A stretch of 64,000 nucleotides of DNA from assembly GCF_001461695.1 (NCBI RefSeq), contig NZ_AUTC01000189.1:62001-126000 (forward strand), read 5' to 3'. This document shows positions 8,294 through 17,607 of the stretch, piece by piece. The notes beneath the pieces were generated by a model, which saw only the letters and a list, made by a program, of their open reading frames with translations, did not search any database and was not told the DNA's origin. The first letter of the stretch is position 1. Each line of letters opens with the position of its first letter. The translations under genes were made by a program, and so were the position numbers. Source of the stretch: Sinorhizobium fredii USDA 205 (GTDB lineage: Bacteria; Pseudomonadota; Alphaproteobacteria; Rhizobiales; Rhizobiaceae).

Positions 8294-11115
8294 GCTTGGC
8301 TCGCTCCCTCTCTCGGCTCAGTCGCGATCGATCCAGGCGGGTCAGCCGAACCGTTCCCGCTGCTGGATAGGATCCTCTGGTAGAAGAGCCCGATGCCGAT
8401 CAGCACGCCGCCGAGGCCGATGAAGGAGAGCGCCCGCAAGAAGCCCTCGAGGTTGGACATGTCGACGAGGAAGACCTTGAGCACGGCAATGAACACCAGT
8501 ACGGCCGAAGCGATGCGGATGCTCTTGGCGTTGAAGCGCGATCCCACCACGAGAAGCAGAACGCCGAGCAGCAGCCAGACCACCGAGTAGGTGTAGGTCT
8601 CTCCCTGCAGGAAACCCTTCCAGTCGGCCACGCTTTCTCCCTGCCAGAAGCGGCGCACGCTCAACGTCGCCCAGGCGAAGGCAAGCACCGCGCCGCTCAC
8701 TGCAAGCGCCATAACGTAGGGCTGTGGGCGCCTGCCCCGCGCATACCAGGCAAGGCCGACATAGCCGATAGCGGGCAGCAGATAGCCGATGAAGAGCAGG
8801 TCGAAGAACGGAATTCTGCCGAGCAACTCGCCGCTGAAATAAGGGTTCAAACCCACGAGATGCGCCGAGAGCACCGACAGCATCGAGAGCACGCCGAGCG
8901 CTATTCCGCCGGAGCGGAATACCGGGCTTGGCGATCTCCCGTCGAGCGTCATGAAAATGCCGGAGGCGCCGATGGCAAGCAGCGTGTAGATCGCCTGCTC
9001 GCCGAGCGTCGGAACGGAACTGTCAAGCACGCCGCCGTTCATCGCATGGCGCACGAGGATTGCGAGCGTCAGGAGCACGAAGAGGCTCGCGAGCGCCTGC
9101 AGCAGATTGCGCACGCGCATATCCGCAGAAGCGCGCAGGAAGTAGGCGCAACCGACGAGCAGCAGTGCTGGAATGCCGTATCCCGGCAGAAGGGCGTTGA
9201 AGACCGGCGTCGTTCCGAGACTGCCGGGGCCGACGATCGTCGGCTCCCAGGCGATCCGCGCCAGGACAACGATGGCGGCGGCGACGGTCACCCAGGGCAG
9301 AACCGGCCAGGAGCGGAGGCGTCTTGCAAAGGTGTAGCCCGCGCCGAGGAGCGCGATGGCGAGCGTCGTGACCAACCCGTCCGTCCAGGCGTGCAGGCCG
9401 ACGACAAAGAGGCCGAAGGAGCCCACTGCCAGCAGACCGGCCGCAAGATCGAGCTCCCTCCCTTCGGCGTCGCGGCGAGAGATCCATTCGACGAGGCCAA
9501 GAAGGAATAGCCCGCCCGCGAAGGCGGCAAGCCCGTGCGGCAGGTCGAAGGCGAACTGGCCCGTCATCAGGAACGACATGCCGACAAGCGTGCCGGGCAC
9601 GACGGCCGCGATGCCGGCCCAAAGAACTGCAAAGTGTCGCTGCTCGGCGAACCGCGCAAGCACGGCCGACGCGAGCAGGAGAAAAAGCCCTGCAAGTACC
9701 ATCGCCGTCAGCATCGCCGTCCGGCCGGGAACGACGATCTGCGGTGTGGCCAATGTCGGATCGAGATAGGCAAGTACGCCGCTAAGGGCAGTCAGCGTCC
9801 ACGTGCCGACGACTGCGCCGAGCGCAGCGAGCAGCGCCGGATAAACTGCCGTAGCCCGCACGGCACCGGCGCCGGCAAGAACGGCGACTACGACCACGAA
9901 TTCGGCGACCGGGAACCGCGCCGCCGCAACGGCCGGGCTGATGAAAAGCAGCGCGAGGAGTGTTGCCACGATCGCCGCCGACAGCGAGATCGCCGCATAG
10001 GGCGGCGTGAAGAGCCGCTCCCAGGGACCCGGGGTTGCGGCTGGCGGCACGCTCGTCTCTGTTGTTGCGCGGGCTTCGCGTTCTACGCCGCCGGGCCAGA
10101 GCAAACTGACGCCGGCGATCATGATGACAAGTGCAGCGGTCACCGGCGGGGCTTCGAAAGGCGCAGCCAGCGCGACATAGGCCAGCCCCCACAGGCCCAG
10201 GCCAGCATTGGCGAGCGTTGGCACGACCGTCCAATGGCGCAGGCGAGAGGCTGCGAGCGTCGCGAACCAGGCGATCGCCAAGAACCCGAACAGCACCCAT
10301 GGCCGCGGCTCGCCGCTCGAGACAAACAAGGGCGTGAGCAACGACGCCAGAAGACCGAGCCCGGCAAGCGCCTGGCCGTGCAACAGTGAGAGGCCGACGG
10401 TCGCCAGCGATATCAGCGCCAGCAACGCGAAAGCGGCGGCCGTACCGATGTAGTCGTAAATGCCGTGCGCCGCATAGACGACGCCGAACAGCGTGACGGC
10501 ACCGGCCGCGGTCAGCACGCCGGGGATCATCGCATTGCGAAACCGGTCGGCGATCGTCGGCACCGCCCGGCGGCGGATCACTTCGCCGGCCATCCCGAGC
10601 GCAAGGCCGAAGATCGCGGCGAGCGTCAGGCGAACCGCCGGGCTCAGGAGCCCTGCTTCGATCGAATACTGCACCAGGAAATAACCGCCAAGCGCGAGCG
10701 CAAGCCCGCCGACCCAGACCGGCCAGCGACCGCCGATCCGGCTCTCGAGGCTCTCCGCGGACCGCGCGGCAACGGCTTCGGCGGCCGCGACGTCGGCGGG
10801 CTCGCCGCTTGCCGTCGTCTCTGCGCCCTCTGCGCCCGATGGGGCGCTGCCGAAAATACGGGCACCCTCGCGCGCCTGCGACCAAGGGCCCTGGACCGCC
10901 TCTCCCTCGATCTCGGGTGAAGTTGGAGCCTCGGTCTCTGTTCGCGCGGAGGCCGCATGGTCCGGGACGACGTCTTCGGCGGCCCGCGTCGCGAGCCGGG
11001 CGATCTCCGCCTTCAGGCTCTCGATTTCGGCGTCCAACCGGTCCGCATTCCTGCGGCCGCTCAGAAAGGCGGCCAGCGCCATGGCAAAGGCAACAAGCGC
11101 TATGAGTTCAAGCAT
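8290..11115 (-). CDS. Large DUF2339 polytopic membrane protein
   Basis: 941 residues from ATG 11115 (MLELIALVAFAMALAAFLSGR), with GGGGGA just upstream; the earlier frame from 11211 has no ribosome site. After one N-terminal anchor come a coiled-coil-like stretch (LDAEIESLKAEIARLA) and an acidic Pro/Glu/Ala linker. About two dozen hydrophobic helices follow to the end, interrupted by short loops. This layout is typical of DUF2339 proteins, whose function is unknown, although an envelope role is often supposed. It forms an overlapping pair with the HD-domain gene. The promoter presumably lies in the 253-bp region shared with divergent phoX. Confidence 0.88.
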   Translation of the reverse strand: MLELIALVAFAMALAAFLSGRRNADRLDAEIESLKAEIARLATRAAEDVVPDHAASARTETEAPTSPEIEGEAVQGPWSQAREGARIFGSAPSGAEGAETTASGEPADVAAAEAVAARSAESLESRIGGRWPVWVGGLALALGGYFLVQYSIEAGLLSPAVRLTLAAIFGLALGMAGEVIRRRAVPTIADRFRNAMIPGVLTAAGAVTLFGVVYAAHGIYDYIGTAAAFALLALISLATVGLSLLHGQALAGLGLLASLLTPLFVSSGEPRPWVLFGFLAIAWFATLAASRLRHWTVVPTLANAGLGLWGLAYVALAAPFEAPPVTAALVIMIAGVSLLWPGGVEREARATTETSVPPAATPGPWERLFTPPYAAISLSAAIVATLLALLFISPAVAAARFPVAEFVVVVAVLAGAGAVRATAVYPALLAALGAVVGTWTLTALSGVLAYLDPTLATPQIVVPGRTAMLTAMVLAGLFLLLASAVLARFAEQRHFAVLWAGIAAVVPGTLVGMSFLMTGQFAFDLPHGLAAFAGGLFLLGLVEWISRRDAEGRELDLAAGLLAVGSFGLFVVGLHAWTDGLVTTLAIALLGAGYTFARRLRSWPVLPWVTVAAAIVVLARIAWEPTIVGPGSLGTTPVFNALLPGYGIPALLLVGCAYFLRASADMRVRNLLQALASLFVLLTLAILVRHAMNGGVLDSSVPTLGEQAIYTLLAIGASGIFMTLDGRSPSPVFRSGGIALGVLSMLSVLSAHLVGLNPYFSGELLGRIPFFDLLFIGYLLPAIGYVGLAWYARGRRPQPYVMALAVSGAVLAFAWATLSVRRFWQGESVADWKGFLQGETYTYSVVWLLLGVLLLVVGSRFNAKSIRIASAVLVFIAVLKVFLVDMSNLEGFLRALSFIGLGGVLIGIGLFYQRILSSSGNGSADPPGSIATEPREGASQA

Positions 11116-11276
11116 GTGTCCCCCGACAGCACGACGACCCGTGCACGATTCGCACAGGTTAGCCCGGAATGCCAGCCGAGGCATCCCGCTTGAATATCCT
11201 CTTCCTCGCAACCGCAGGTCTTTGGCGCGGGGGCAAATGCCTTCAGGGGCAGAAGAGCCGTAATCTCTTCATCGAA

Positions 11277-11294
11277 TTGTCGCAGAACTGTCAT
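11277..11294 (+). promoter_or_regulatory. PHO box (PhoB binding site) upstream of phoX
   Basis: Two 7-bp direct repeats separated by 4 bp, TTGTCGC-agaa-CTGTCAT, match the PhoB consensus CTGTCAT-N4-CTGTCAT; the second half is perfect. It lies 75 bp before the phoX start, a usual distance for an activator site. Phosphate-starvation induction of PhoX-family phosphatases is known in related bacteria. Confidence 0.8.
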
Positions 11295-11368
11295 GAGCTA
11301 GCTGATAGAGCGACAATGGACGCCGGCCACCGGCGGCGCTTCTATCGTCCTCAACGGGGAGAATGACC

Positions 11369-13372
11369 ATGGACAAGCATCTCGGCTCGACGGAAGAAAC
11401 CGAATTCAAGACGCTGACGGAACGCAGGGAAGAACTGGAAGACGTCGGCCAGAACTGTTCCACCAACCCGACCATGGGTGACATCATCAACCGCCGCTTC
11501 TCGCGTCGGTCGTTCCTTGGTGGCTCGCTCGCCGTGGCGGCCATTTCCACGACCGTCAGTCCGCTTGCACTGCTGACGGCCGACGAAGCGCGGGCCAGCG
11601 ACAGCGCTTCGCCTTTCGACTTCACGGAGATCGAGGCCGGCGTCGATGAGAAGCATCACGTCGCCGAAGGATACGATGCCGACGTCCTGCTGCGCTGGGG
11701 CGACAAGATCTTCGCCGACAGCCCGGAATTCGATCCGCTCAAGCAGACGGCCGAAGCGCAGAGCCGCCAGTTCGGCTACAACAACGATTATGTCGGCTTC
11801 ATCCCGCTCGACGGCAGTCCGGACCACGGCCTCCTGGTCGTCAACCACGAGTACACGAATGCGGAGATCATGTTCCCGAACTTCGCTCGCGTCGAGAAAG
11901 TGACGGAGGACGGCAAGGAGGAAGACAAGGTCGTTCTCGGCGAATACACCAAGGAACTGGTCGACATCGAAATGGCCGCCCATGGCGGCACGGTCATCGA
12001 GATCCGCAAGGTGGACGGCAAGTGGCAGCCCGTCCTCGACGGCAAGTACAATCGCCGCATCACCGTCAACACCGAAATGCAGCTTTCCGGTCCGGTGGCC
12101 GGCCATGATCGCGTCAAGACCTCTGCCGATCCGACCGGCAAGAAGGTCTTCGGGACGATCAACAACTGCGCCGGCGGCGTCACCGCCTGGGGCACCTACA
12201 TGATGGCCGAAGAAAACTTCAACGGCTATTTCGACGGCGAGCTCGCCGAAGATCATCCGGAATTCAAGCAGCTGAAGCGCCTCGGCGCGCCGGGCGGGCA
12301 ATATGCGTGGTCGAAGTTCTACGACCGCTTCGACGTGTCGAAGGATCCGAACGAAGCGAACCGCTTCGGCTGGGTCGTCGAGGTCGACCCGCTCGACCCG
12401 TCCTCTGTGCCGAAGAAGCGCACCGCCGTCGGACGTTTCAAGCACGAGGGCTGCGAATCGATCGTCAACAAGGACGGCCGGGTCGTCCTCTACAGCGGCG
12501 ACGACGAGCGCTACGACTATGTCTACAAGTTCGTGACGAAGGGCACCTACAATCCGAACGACCGCGCCGCCAATATGGAGCTCTTCGACGAGGGCACGCT
12601 CTACGTGGCGAAGTTCGACGAGGACGGCACCGTCACCTGGATGCCGATCATCCATGGCGAAGGGCCGCTGACGGCCGAGAACGGCTTTGCCTCGCAGGCC
12701 GATGTGCTGATCAACACGCGGCTTGCCGCCGATGCGCTCGGCGCGACCAAGATGGACCGGCCCGAAGACATCCAGCCCAATGCGAAGACCGGCAAGGTCT
12801 ATGTCATGCTGACCAACAATACGAAGCGCAAGGAGGAAGAGGCGGACGCTGCCAATCCGCGCGCCAAGAACGCCTTCGGCCACATTGTGGAGATTTCGGA
12901 GACGGACGGAGACTTCGCCTCGACGAAATCCAAGTGGGACATTCTATTGAAGTGCGGCGACCCGAGCGTTGCGGATGTGGGCGCCTCCTTCTCGACGGCG
13001 ACGACGAAGAACGGCTGGTTCGGCATGCCGGACAATTGCGCGATCGACGCGGATGGCCGCCTGTGGGTTTCGACCGACGGCAACAACGAGAAGGAGACGG
13101 GCCGCGCCGATGGCGTCTGGGCGATCGAAACCGAAGGCGAAGGCCGCGGCACATCGAAGCTGTTCTTCCGGGTGCCGGTCGGCGCGGAAATGTGCGGTCC
13201 GAGCTTCAACCCGACGAGTGACACCTTCTTCCTCGCGGTGCAGCATCCGGGCGATGCCGGCCTTGCCACCTATGAAAAGCCGGCAACGCGCTGGCCCGAC
13301 TTCCGCGACGACATGCCGGTGCGCCCGGCCGTGGTCGCCGTGACCAGGCAGGGCGGCGGCAAGATCGCCTAA
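11369..13372 (+). CDS. phoX: PhoX-family alkaline phosphatase, Tat-exported
   Basis: A 667-residue phosphatase of the PhoX (DUF839) family that frees phosphate from organic esters in the periplasm, with calcium and iron as cofactors in characterised members. An unusually long N-region precedes the twin-arginine motif RRFSRRSFLGG (about residues 42-52) and a hydrophobic stretch, so folded export by Tat is expected. The body has family segments such as VVNHEYTNAE, GGVTAWGTYMMAEE and DRPEDIQPN. ATG 11369 is preferred over ATG 11363 because GGGGAG is 7-8 nt away from it. A PHO box stands upstream and a hairpin terminator follows. Confidence 0.93.
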   Translation: MDKHLGSTEETEFKTLTERREELEDVGQNCSTNPTMGDIINRRFSRRSFLGGSLAVAAISTTVSPLALLTADEARASDSASPFDFTEIEAGVDEKHHVAEGYDADVLLRWGDKIFADSPEFDPLKQTAEAQSRQFGYNNDYVGFIPLDGSPDHGLLVVNHEYTNAEIMFPNFARVEKVTEDGKEEDKVVLGEYTKELVDIEMAAHGGTVIEIRKVDGKWQPVLDGKYNRRITVNTEMQLSGPVAGHDRVKTSADPTGKKVFGTINNCAGGVTAWGTYMMAEENFNGYFDGELAEDHPEFKQLKRLGAPGGQYAWSKFYDRFDVSKDPNEANRFGWVVEVDPLDPSSVPKKRTAVGRFKHEGCESIVNKDGRVVLYSGDDERYDYVYKFVTKGTYNPNDRAANMELFDEGTLYVAKFDEDGTVTWMPIIHGEGPLTAENGFASQADVLINTRLAADALGATKMDRPEDIQPNAKTGKVYVMLTNNTKRKEEEADAANPRAKNAFGHIVEISETDGDFASTKSKWDILLKCGDPSVADVGASFSTATTKNGWFGMPDNCAIDADGRLWVSTDGNNEKETGRADGVWAIETEGEGRGTSKLFFRVPVGAEMCGPSFNPTSDTFFLAVQHPGDAGLATYEKPATRWPDFRDDMPVRPAVVAVTRQGGGKIA

Positions 13373-13392
13373 GGCAGGCTTTTGGCTGAATA

Positions 13393-13431
13393 CAGGCGCC
13401 GCATGACATGCGCGGCGCCTGATCTGTTTTA
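13393..13431 (+). terminator. Rho-independent terminator after phoX
   Basis: A 10-bp GC-rich stem (CAGGCGCCGC and complement, 13393-13402 with 13412-13421) is followed by ATCTGTTTTA. It separates phoX from convergent recO, whose stop is only 8 bp beyond the stem, and may serve both directions. Confidence 0.7.
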
Positions 13432-14172
13432 TGCCGCGGACGGCGGGAGCTTCAGCGCCTTCAGCGTCGCATGGACGAAGCCGTCGCGCGCCGAGGAAAC
13501 GTCGACACCGCGCGGTTCATAGACGTGGCGATTGAGGAAATATGCCGTCAGGCGGAAGGCCGCGGCAAGGCTGTCATGATCGGCGGCGCTGCGCGTTCCC
13601 GAGAGGAAATCCGGAAGGGCGAGCATGCGCTTCGCATAGGGTTCGCCCGCCGCACGGCTGACGGCGCGGCCGGTCTTCGGCGATACATAGACCAGGTTGT
13701 CGTTTCTCCCCGTCGCCGCGCATTCCGAAAGGTCGAGGCCGAAGCCGAGATCGTTGAGGACCGCCAGTTCGAAGCGCACGAACAATTCGCCGGCATCGGC
13801 CGGATCCTGAAGGTGATCGACGATGACGGCGAGCGCCTCGTAGAGATGCGGATGCGGATCACGCTCCGGCAGCAGCCTCAAGAGGGCGCCGAGCGCCTGG
13901 ATGCCGTATACCGAGGTTGCGGCCTCCATAAGCCTGGCGGCCCGCAATTCGAGCGGCTCGATGCGGAACTCGCCGAGGTGTTCGTCGAGCCGGGCCCGCC
14001 AGGTGATTTCCACCGAATTGCCCGGCTGCAGCACCGGCTGCATCGTCCGCGAGCGGCCGGAACGCACAAGCCCCAGATGCCGCCCATGCACGGACGTCAT
14101 GACCTCGGCGATGACAGAGCTTTCACCGTGCCGCTTTATGCCGAGAATGATGGCCTGATCGTTCCATTGCAT
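13429..14172 (-). CDS. recO: DNA repair protein RecO
   Basis: RecO anneals complementary single strands and helps load RecA in the RecFOR pathway. The 247-residue product from ATG 14172 begins MQWNDQAIILGIKRHGESS, the typical N-terminal OB-fold start, with SVHGRHLGLVRSGRS following. The helical C-terminal half contains FELAVLNDLGFGLDLSECAATG, the region that in many relatives is a zinc ribbon; only one of the expected cysteines is present here, as is usual in rhizobia. The open frame continues to 14208, but the MQW start matches the family. It converges with phoX across a terminator. Confidence 0.93.
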   Translation of the reverse strand: MQWNDQAIILGIKRHGESSVIAEVMTSVHGRHLGLVRSGRSRTMQPVLQPGNSVEITWRARLDEHLGEFRIEPLELRAARLMEAATSVYGIQALGALLRLLPERDPHPHLYEALAVIVDHLQDPADAGELFVRFELAVLNDLGFGLDLSECAATGRNDNLVYVSPKTGRAVSRAAGEPYAKRMLALPDFLSGTRSAADHDSLAAAFRLTAYFLNRHVYEPRGVDVSSARDGFVHATLKALKLPPSAA

Positions 14173-14388
14173 GGGAAAGCCATACACCGGGGGCGGAAAG
14201 CGGATCAAGCGAAGTTGGGCGCAGGACGGACCGCGAGCGGGTAACCGGATCCACTCCCGTCGCTCTTTCCGCGACGTGTTCGCCGCACTACAATTCTATC
14301 ATGTCCTGGCGAATCGCGGCTATTCTTCACGCACAAGTCGAAGCTGGCTGGTGATCTCGACGTGGCAATCATCAGGATTGTTTGGAGT

Positions 14389-15132
14389 ATGTGTGTGTCC
14401 CGCCTCGCCCAGCCTCTCATGCTCCTCCTTGTTCTAGCCGCGCTGGCGGGTTGCGCGAGTACCCCGCCGCCGTCCCGGCCGAGAGGCCCGGACCCCTATT
14501 TCATGACAATGTACGGGCCGCAGCCGAACGAGGCGTTCCCGCTGCCGGCGACCGACATCAGCAAGGTCGACCCTCGCTTCTTGCGTCAGCAAGTGCCCTA
14601 TGTCACCCATGAGCCAGCGGGCACGATCGTCATCGATACGCCGAACAGATACCTCTATCTCGTGCAGGGCGGCGGCATGGCGCTGCGCTACGGCATCGGC
14701 GTCGGCAAGGCAGGGCTGGAATTCGCCGGCGAGGCGCGGATCGGCCGCAAGGCGCAATGGCCGCGCTGGATACCGACATCCGACATGGTCGCCCGGGAGC
14801 CGGACCGCTATGGCCCGCTTGCCAGCGGCCTGGACCCGGGCCTCACCAACCCGCTCGGGCCGCGGGCACTCTATCTCTACCAGGGTGGCAAGGACACGCT
14901 GTTCCGCATTCACGGCACGACCGAGGCCTGGTCGATCGGCAATGCTGTTTCGAGCGGCTGCATCCGGATGTTCAATCCGGACGTCATCGATCTCTACAAT
15001 CGCGTACCGGAAAGCACCCGCGTCGTCGTGATCCAGGAAGAGCCGCCAATGAGCGCGGCAATGCCGCCGGTCGATGCCCCGATCGAGGCCCCGATCGAGG
15101 CCCCCGCAGAGGACGCTCCGTTGGCATTCTGA
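14389..15132 (+). CDS. L,D-transpeptidase lipoprotein (YkuD domain)
   Basis: A 247-residue envelope protein with a lipoprotein signal (MLLLVLAALAGC, lipobox LAGC), so it should be anchored to a membrane by its cysteine. The YkuD catalytic domain spans roughly residues 75-215 and ends with HGTTEAWSIGNAVSSGCIRM, the conserved HGT...SxGCxR signature with the nucleophilic cysteine. Such enzymes form 3-3 peptidoglycan crosslinks or attach lipoproteins to peptidoglycan. The C-terminus is a Pro/Ala/Glu-rich tail with two APIEAP repeats. ATG 14389 is given; GTG 14395 has better spacing to GGAG at 14384-14387, and GTG 14362 is also possible. Confidence 0.88.
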   Translation: MCVSRLAQPLMLLLVLAALAGCASTPPPSRPRGPDPYFMTMYGPQPNEAFPLPATDISKVDPRFLRQQVPYVTHEPAGTIVIDTPNRYLYLVQGGGMALRYGIGVGKAGLEFAGEARIGRKAQWPRWIPTSDMVAREPDRYGPLASGLDPGLTNPLGPRALYLYQGGKDTLFRIHGTTEAWSIGNAVSSGCIRMFNPDVIDLYNRVPESTRVVVIQEEPPMSAAMPPVDAPIEAPIEAPAEDAPLAF

Positions 15133-15136
15133 GGCA

Positions 15137-15499
15137 CTACCAAGCGTCCGGCGTTCGCACGAGGTGCACGATATTGGCGGGGCTCATCACCCAGCCGCCA
15201 CGGAAGCCTTCACGGAGCTCCTCCACTGCGTCGCAGCGCACCGCTCCGTTGGCGGTGAGATGGGTCAGCGCCCTTTCGTGGTCCTCGGTGAACAGCTCCA
15301 GCCAGACCTCGGCCTGGCTCAAATGCGGCATTTCATCGATCCAAAGACGGTTCGGACCTAGAATGAAGCCCTTGGCCGGCTGCTTCTCGTCGAAAGGCGG
15401 CAGGCCGACGACATCGCGGTAGAAGGCCACCACGGCCTCGTATTGATGGCTCGGCACCTTCATCGCGATATTGATGCCGCCCTTTATCTCCACTGGCAT
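15137..15499 (-). CDS. VOC-superfamily (glyoxalase/bleomycin-resistance fold) protein
   Basis: A 120-residue single-domain protein with the beta-alpha-beta pattern of the vicinal oxygen chelate fold: AMKVPSHQYEAVVAFYRDVVGLP at the start, LWIDEMPHLSQAEVWLELFTED in the middle and GGWVMSPANIVHLVRTPD at the end. GGAGGAG precedes the ATG by 6 nt. It follows the SRPBCC gene after 12 bp and so belongs to one transcript with it. An ArsR regulator, an AHSA1/SRPBCC protein and a VOC protein together form a recurrent cassette whose substrate is generally unknown. Confidence 0.82.
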   Translation of the reverse strand: MPVEIKGGINIAMKVPSHQYEAVVAFYRDVVGLPPFDEKQPAKGFILGPNRLWIDEMPHLSQAEVWLELFTEDHERALTHLTANGAVRCDAVEELREGFRGGWVMSPANIVHLVRTPDAW

Positions 15500-15511
15500 C
15501 GCTCGCTCCTC

Positions 15512-15994
15512 CTATATTTGCGGCTCGAGCGCCGGTTTGCCGGAGAGCTCGCTCACATAGTAGCCCTCCCTGAGGTTGATGCCGTATTCGACCCAAGCCT
15601 TCATGCAGACGAGCATCTGCGACCAACCCTCGCAATTGAGATAGGAGCTTTTCTGCCCCTGCTCGTTCTCGCGCCAGCCACTTTCGGCGATGGTCACCAT
15701 GGTGGCGCCGTCGTCGAGCGGCTGGAAACGCATTTCCACGCGCGTCCGGTATGGCGCCTCTTCCTTCGCAACCATCGCGCCCCAGCGGAAGACGATCCGC
15801 TCATTGGGCTCGACGACCTCCACCTCGACCGGGACTTCGCCCCACCAGGTCACGGTGGCGCCGGCGACCAGGGGGCCGCTGACACCGCCGAGCGTCACGA
15901 AATAACGGCTGAGCTTGTCCGGATTGACGACCGCGTCGAAGACCTCCCCGACGGGACGGGCAATGCGCCCGTTCACACGAAATTCGAAAGTCAT
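15512..15994 (-). CDS. SRPBCC (AHSA1-type) ligand-binding domain protein
   Basis: A 160-residue START/Bet v1-like protein. The N-terminal FEFRVNGRIARPVGEVFDAVVNPDKLSRYFV and the C-terminal NCEGWSQMLVCMKAWVEYG are typical of the activator-of-Hsp90-ATPase homologue (AHSA1) family. Start at ATG 15994 is fixed by GGAGG 5 nt upstream; the longer frame to 16051 would run through the regulatory palindrome. It is the first gene of an SRPBCC-VOC pair divergent from arsR, so it is probably repressed by that regulator. Confidence 0.85.
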   Translation of the reverse strand: MTFEFRVNGRIARPVGEVFDAVVNPDKLSRYFVTLGGVSGPLVAGATVTWWGEVPVEVEVVEPNERIVFRWGAMVAKEEAPYRTRVEMRFQPLDDGATMVTIAESGWRENEQGQKSSYLNCEGWSQMLVCMKAWVEYGINLREGYYVSELSGKPALEPQI

Positions 15995-16026
15995 GACGAC
16001 CTCCTTCGATTGCGTCCGGGCATAAT

Positions 16027-16046
16027 ATGTTATAAATATATAACAT
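16027..16046. promoter_or_regulatory. Perfect palindromic operator between the SRPBCC gene and arsR
   Basis: Arms ATGTTATA and TATAACAT surround AATA in a very AT-rich patch in otherwise GC-rich DNA. The right arm runs into the arsR start codon at 16045. A site of this type is expected for an ArsR dimer controlling both divergent promoters. The sequence is seen; binding is inferred. Confidence 0.68.
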
Positions 16047-16377
16047 GTCAATTGATTCGAACGACGATGCCGTTTTCAAGGCGATGGCCAATGGCCTGCG
16101 GCGGCAGATTCTGGATGCGCTGAAGGAGGCGCCCCGGACGACGGGCGCGTTGTGCGAGCAATTTTCCGATCTCGACCGCTGCACGGTGATGCAGCACTTG
16201 AAGGTATTGGAAGAGGCAAACCTCGTTCTTGTCCGGCGCGACGGGCGGGAACGGTGGAACCACCTGAACGCCTTGCCGATCCGGGCCATTCACGACCGCT
16301 GGATCAGCCAGTATTCGGATCATGCGATGTCCGTGCTCACCGCCTTGCAGCAGCAACTCGACGGTGAAAAGGAGTGA
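16045..16377 (+). CDS. ArsR-family winged-helix transcriptional regulator
   Basis: A 110-residue ArsR/SmtB-type repressor. The helix-turn-helix is visible as ANGLRRQILDALKEAPRTTG and CTVMQHLKVLEEANLVLVRR, with the wing at DGRERWNHLN. The metal-binding ELCVCDL motif of true arsenic or zinc sensors is absent, so it more likely belongs to the group paired with SRPBCC proteins. No Shine-Dalgarno precedes ATG 16045; the palindromic operator occupies that space. The message may therefore be leaderless or the start may differ. Confidence 0.88.
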   Translation: MSIDSNDDAVFKAMANGLRRQILDALKEAPRTTGALCEQFSDLDRCTVMQHLKVLEEANLVLVRRDGRERWNHLNALPIRAIHDRWISQYSDHAMSVLTALQQQLDGEKE

Positions 16378-16448
16378 CGGTTTCGTCTTTCCATAGGCGG
16401 GCTTTCTTCGTATGAACGATCGAGTTCAAGAAAACTGGGATCATTTCC

Positions 16449-17474
16449 GTGCGTTACCTCATCACCGGCACCGCAGGTTTCATCGGCTTTCACGTCGCCA
16501 AGCGGCTGATAGATGATGGGCATTTCGTGGTCGGTTTCGATGGCATGACGCCCTATTACGACGTGACGCTCAAGCAGCGCCGCCACGCGATCCTCGAACG
16601 CTCCAACGGCTTCAAGGCGGTGACGGCAATGCTCGAGGACCGCGCCGCTCTCGACCGCGCCGCAGAGCTTGCGGAACCGGAGGTCATCATCCACCTCGCC
16701 GCGCAGGCGGGGGTCCGCTACAGCCTCGAGAATCCGAAGGCTTACGTCGACGCGAACCTTCTCGGTTCCTGGAACATCCTCGAGCTTGCCAGGGCAATCG
16801 GCCCGAAGCATCTGATGCTGGCATCGACCTCGTCGATCTACGGCGCCAATGAGAAGATACCATTTGCCGAGGCGGACCGGGCCGACGAGCCGATGACGCT
16901 CTATGCGGCGACGAAGAAATCGATGGAGCTGATGGCGCACAGCTACGCCCATCTCTACAAGGTGCCGACCACCGCCTTCCGGTTCTTCACCGTCTATGGC
17001 CCCTGGGGCCGGCCCGACATGGCGCTCTTCAAATTCGTCGACGCCATCCTGAACGGCCGGCCGATCGATATCTATGGGGAAGGCCGGATGAGCCGCGACT
17101 TCACCTATATCGACGATCTTGTCGAAGGCATCCTGCGGCTTTCCCATGTCGCGCCGTCCGAAGCCAATCGCGTCGGCCCGGACCTGGCGCAGGACACGCT
17201 TTCGGGGCACGCGCCGTTCCGCGTCGTCAATGTCGGTGGAGGCCAGCCGGTGGACCTGATGACCTTCGTCGAAACCGTCGAAAAGGCCGTCGGTCGGCCC
17301 GCCGTGCGCAATATGCTGCCAATGCAGATGGGCGACGTGCCGCGCACCTACGCGTCACCGGACCTGCTCGAGGCGCTGACCGGCTTCAAGCCGACGATGC
17401 CCATCGAGGAAGGCGTCGCCCGCTTTGTGGAATGGTACGAGCAATATTATCGTCCTGCGGAAACCATTGCCTGA
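16449..17474 (+). CDS. lpsL: UDP-glucuronate 4-epimerase
   Basis: A 341-residue NAD-dependent short-chain epimerase. The Rossmann motif TGTAGFIGFHVAKRL is at the N-terminus and the active-site pair is STSSIYG followed by YAATKKSMELM (YxxxK) near residue 152. The C-terminal MPIEEGVARFVEWYEQYY is typical of UDP-glucuronate epimerases. The product, UDP-galacturonate, feeds lipopolysaccharide and K-antigen assembly in Sinorhizobium, where lpsL is known to lie directly before rkpK, as here. Translation starts at a GTG with GGGA upstream. Confidence 0.92.
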   Translation: MRYLITGTAGFIGFHVAKRLIDDGHFVVGFDGMTPYYDVTLKQRRHAILERSNGFKAVTAMLEDRAALDRAAELAEPEVIIHLAAQAGVRYSLENPKAYVDANLLGSWNILELARAIGPKHLMLASTSSIYGANEKIPFAEADRADEPMTLYAATKKSMELMAHSYAHLYKVPTTAFRFFTVYGPWGRPDMALFKFVDAILNGRPIDIYGEGRMSRDFTYIDDLVEGILRLSHVAPSEANRVGPDLAQDTLSGHAPFRVVNVGGGQPVDLMTFVETVEKAVGRPAVRNMLPMQMGDVPRTYASPDLLEALTGFKPTMPIEEGVARFVEWYEQYYRPAETIA

Positions 17475-17607
17475 GGGGGCTGGCGGGCGATTCGTCGCAT
17501 CGGAAAACGCCCCTGTCATTTGCAGGTCGAAAAACGGTCCTATTTGCCTATCAATGGATGTGTAGCTCCCAAGGCTCACGAAGGACCCAACAACAAAGGA
17601 AGAGTGG

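Noticed and set aside
11351..12883. 510-codon minus-strand frame opposite phoX
   Set aside because: Antisense shadow of a well-supported PhoX gene.
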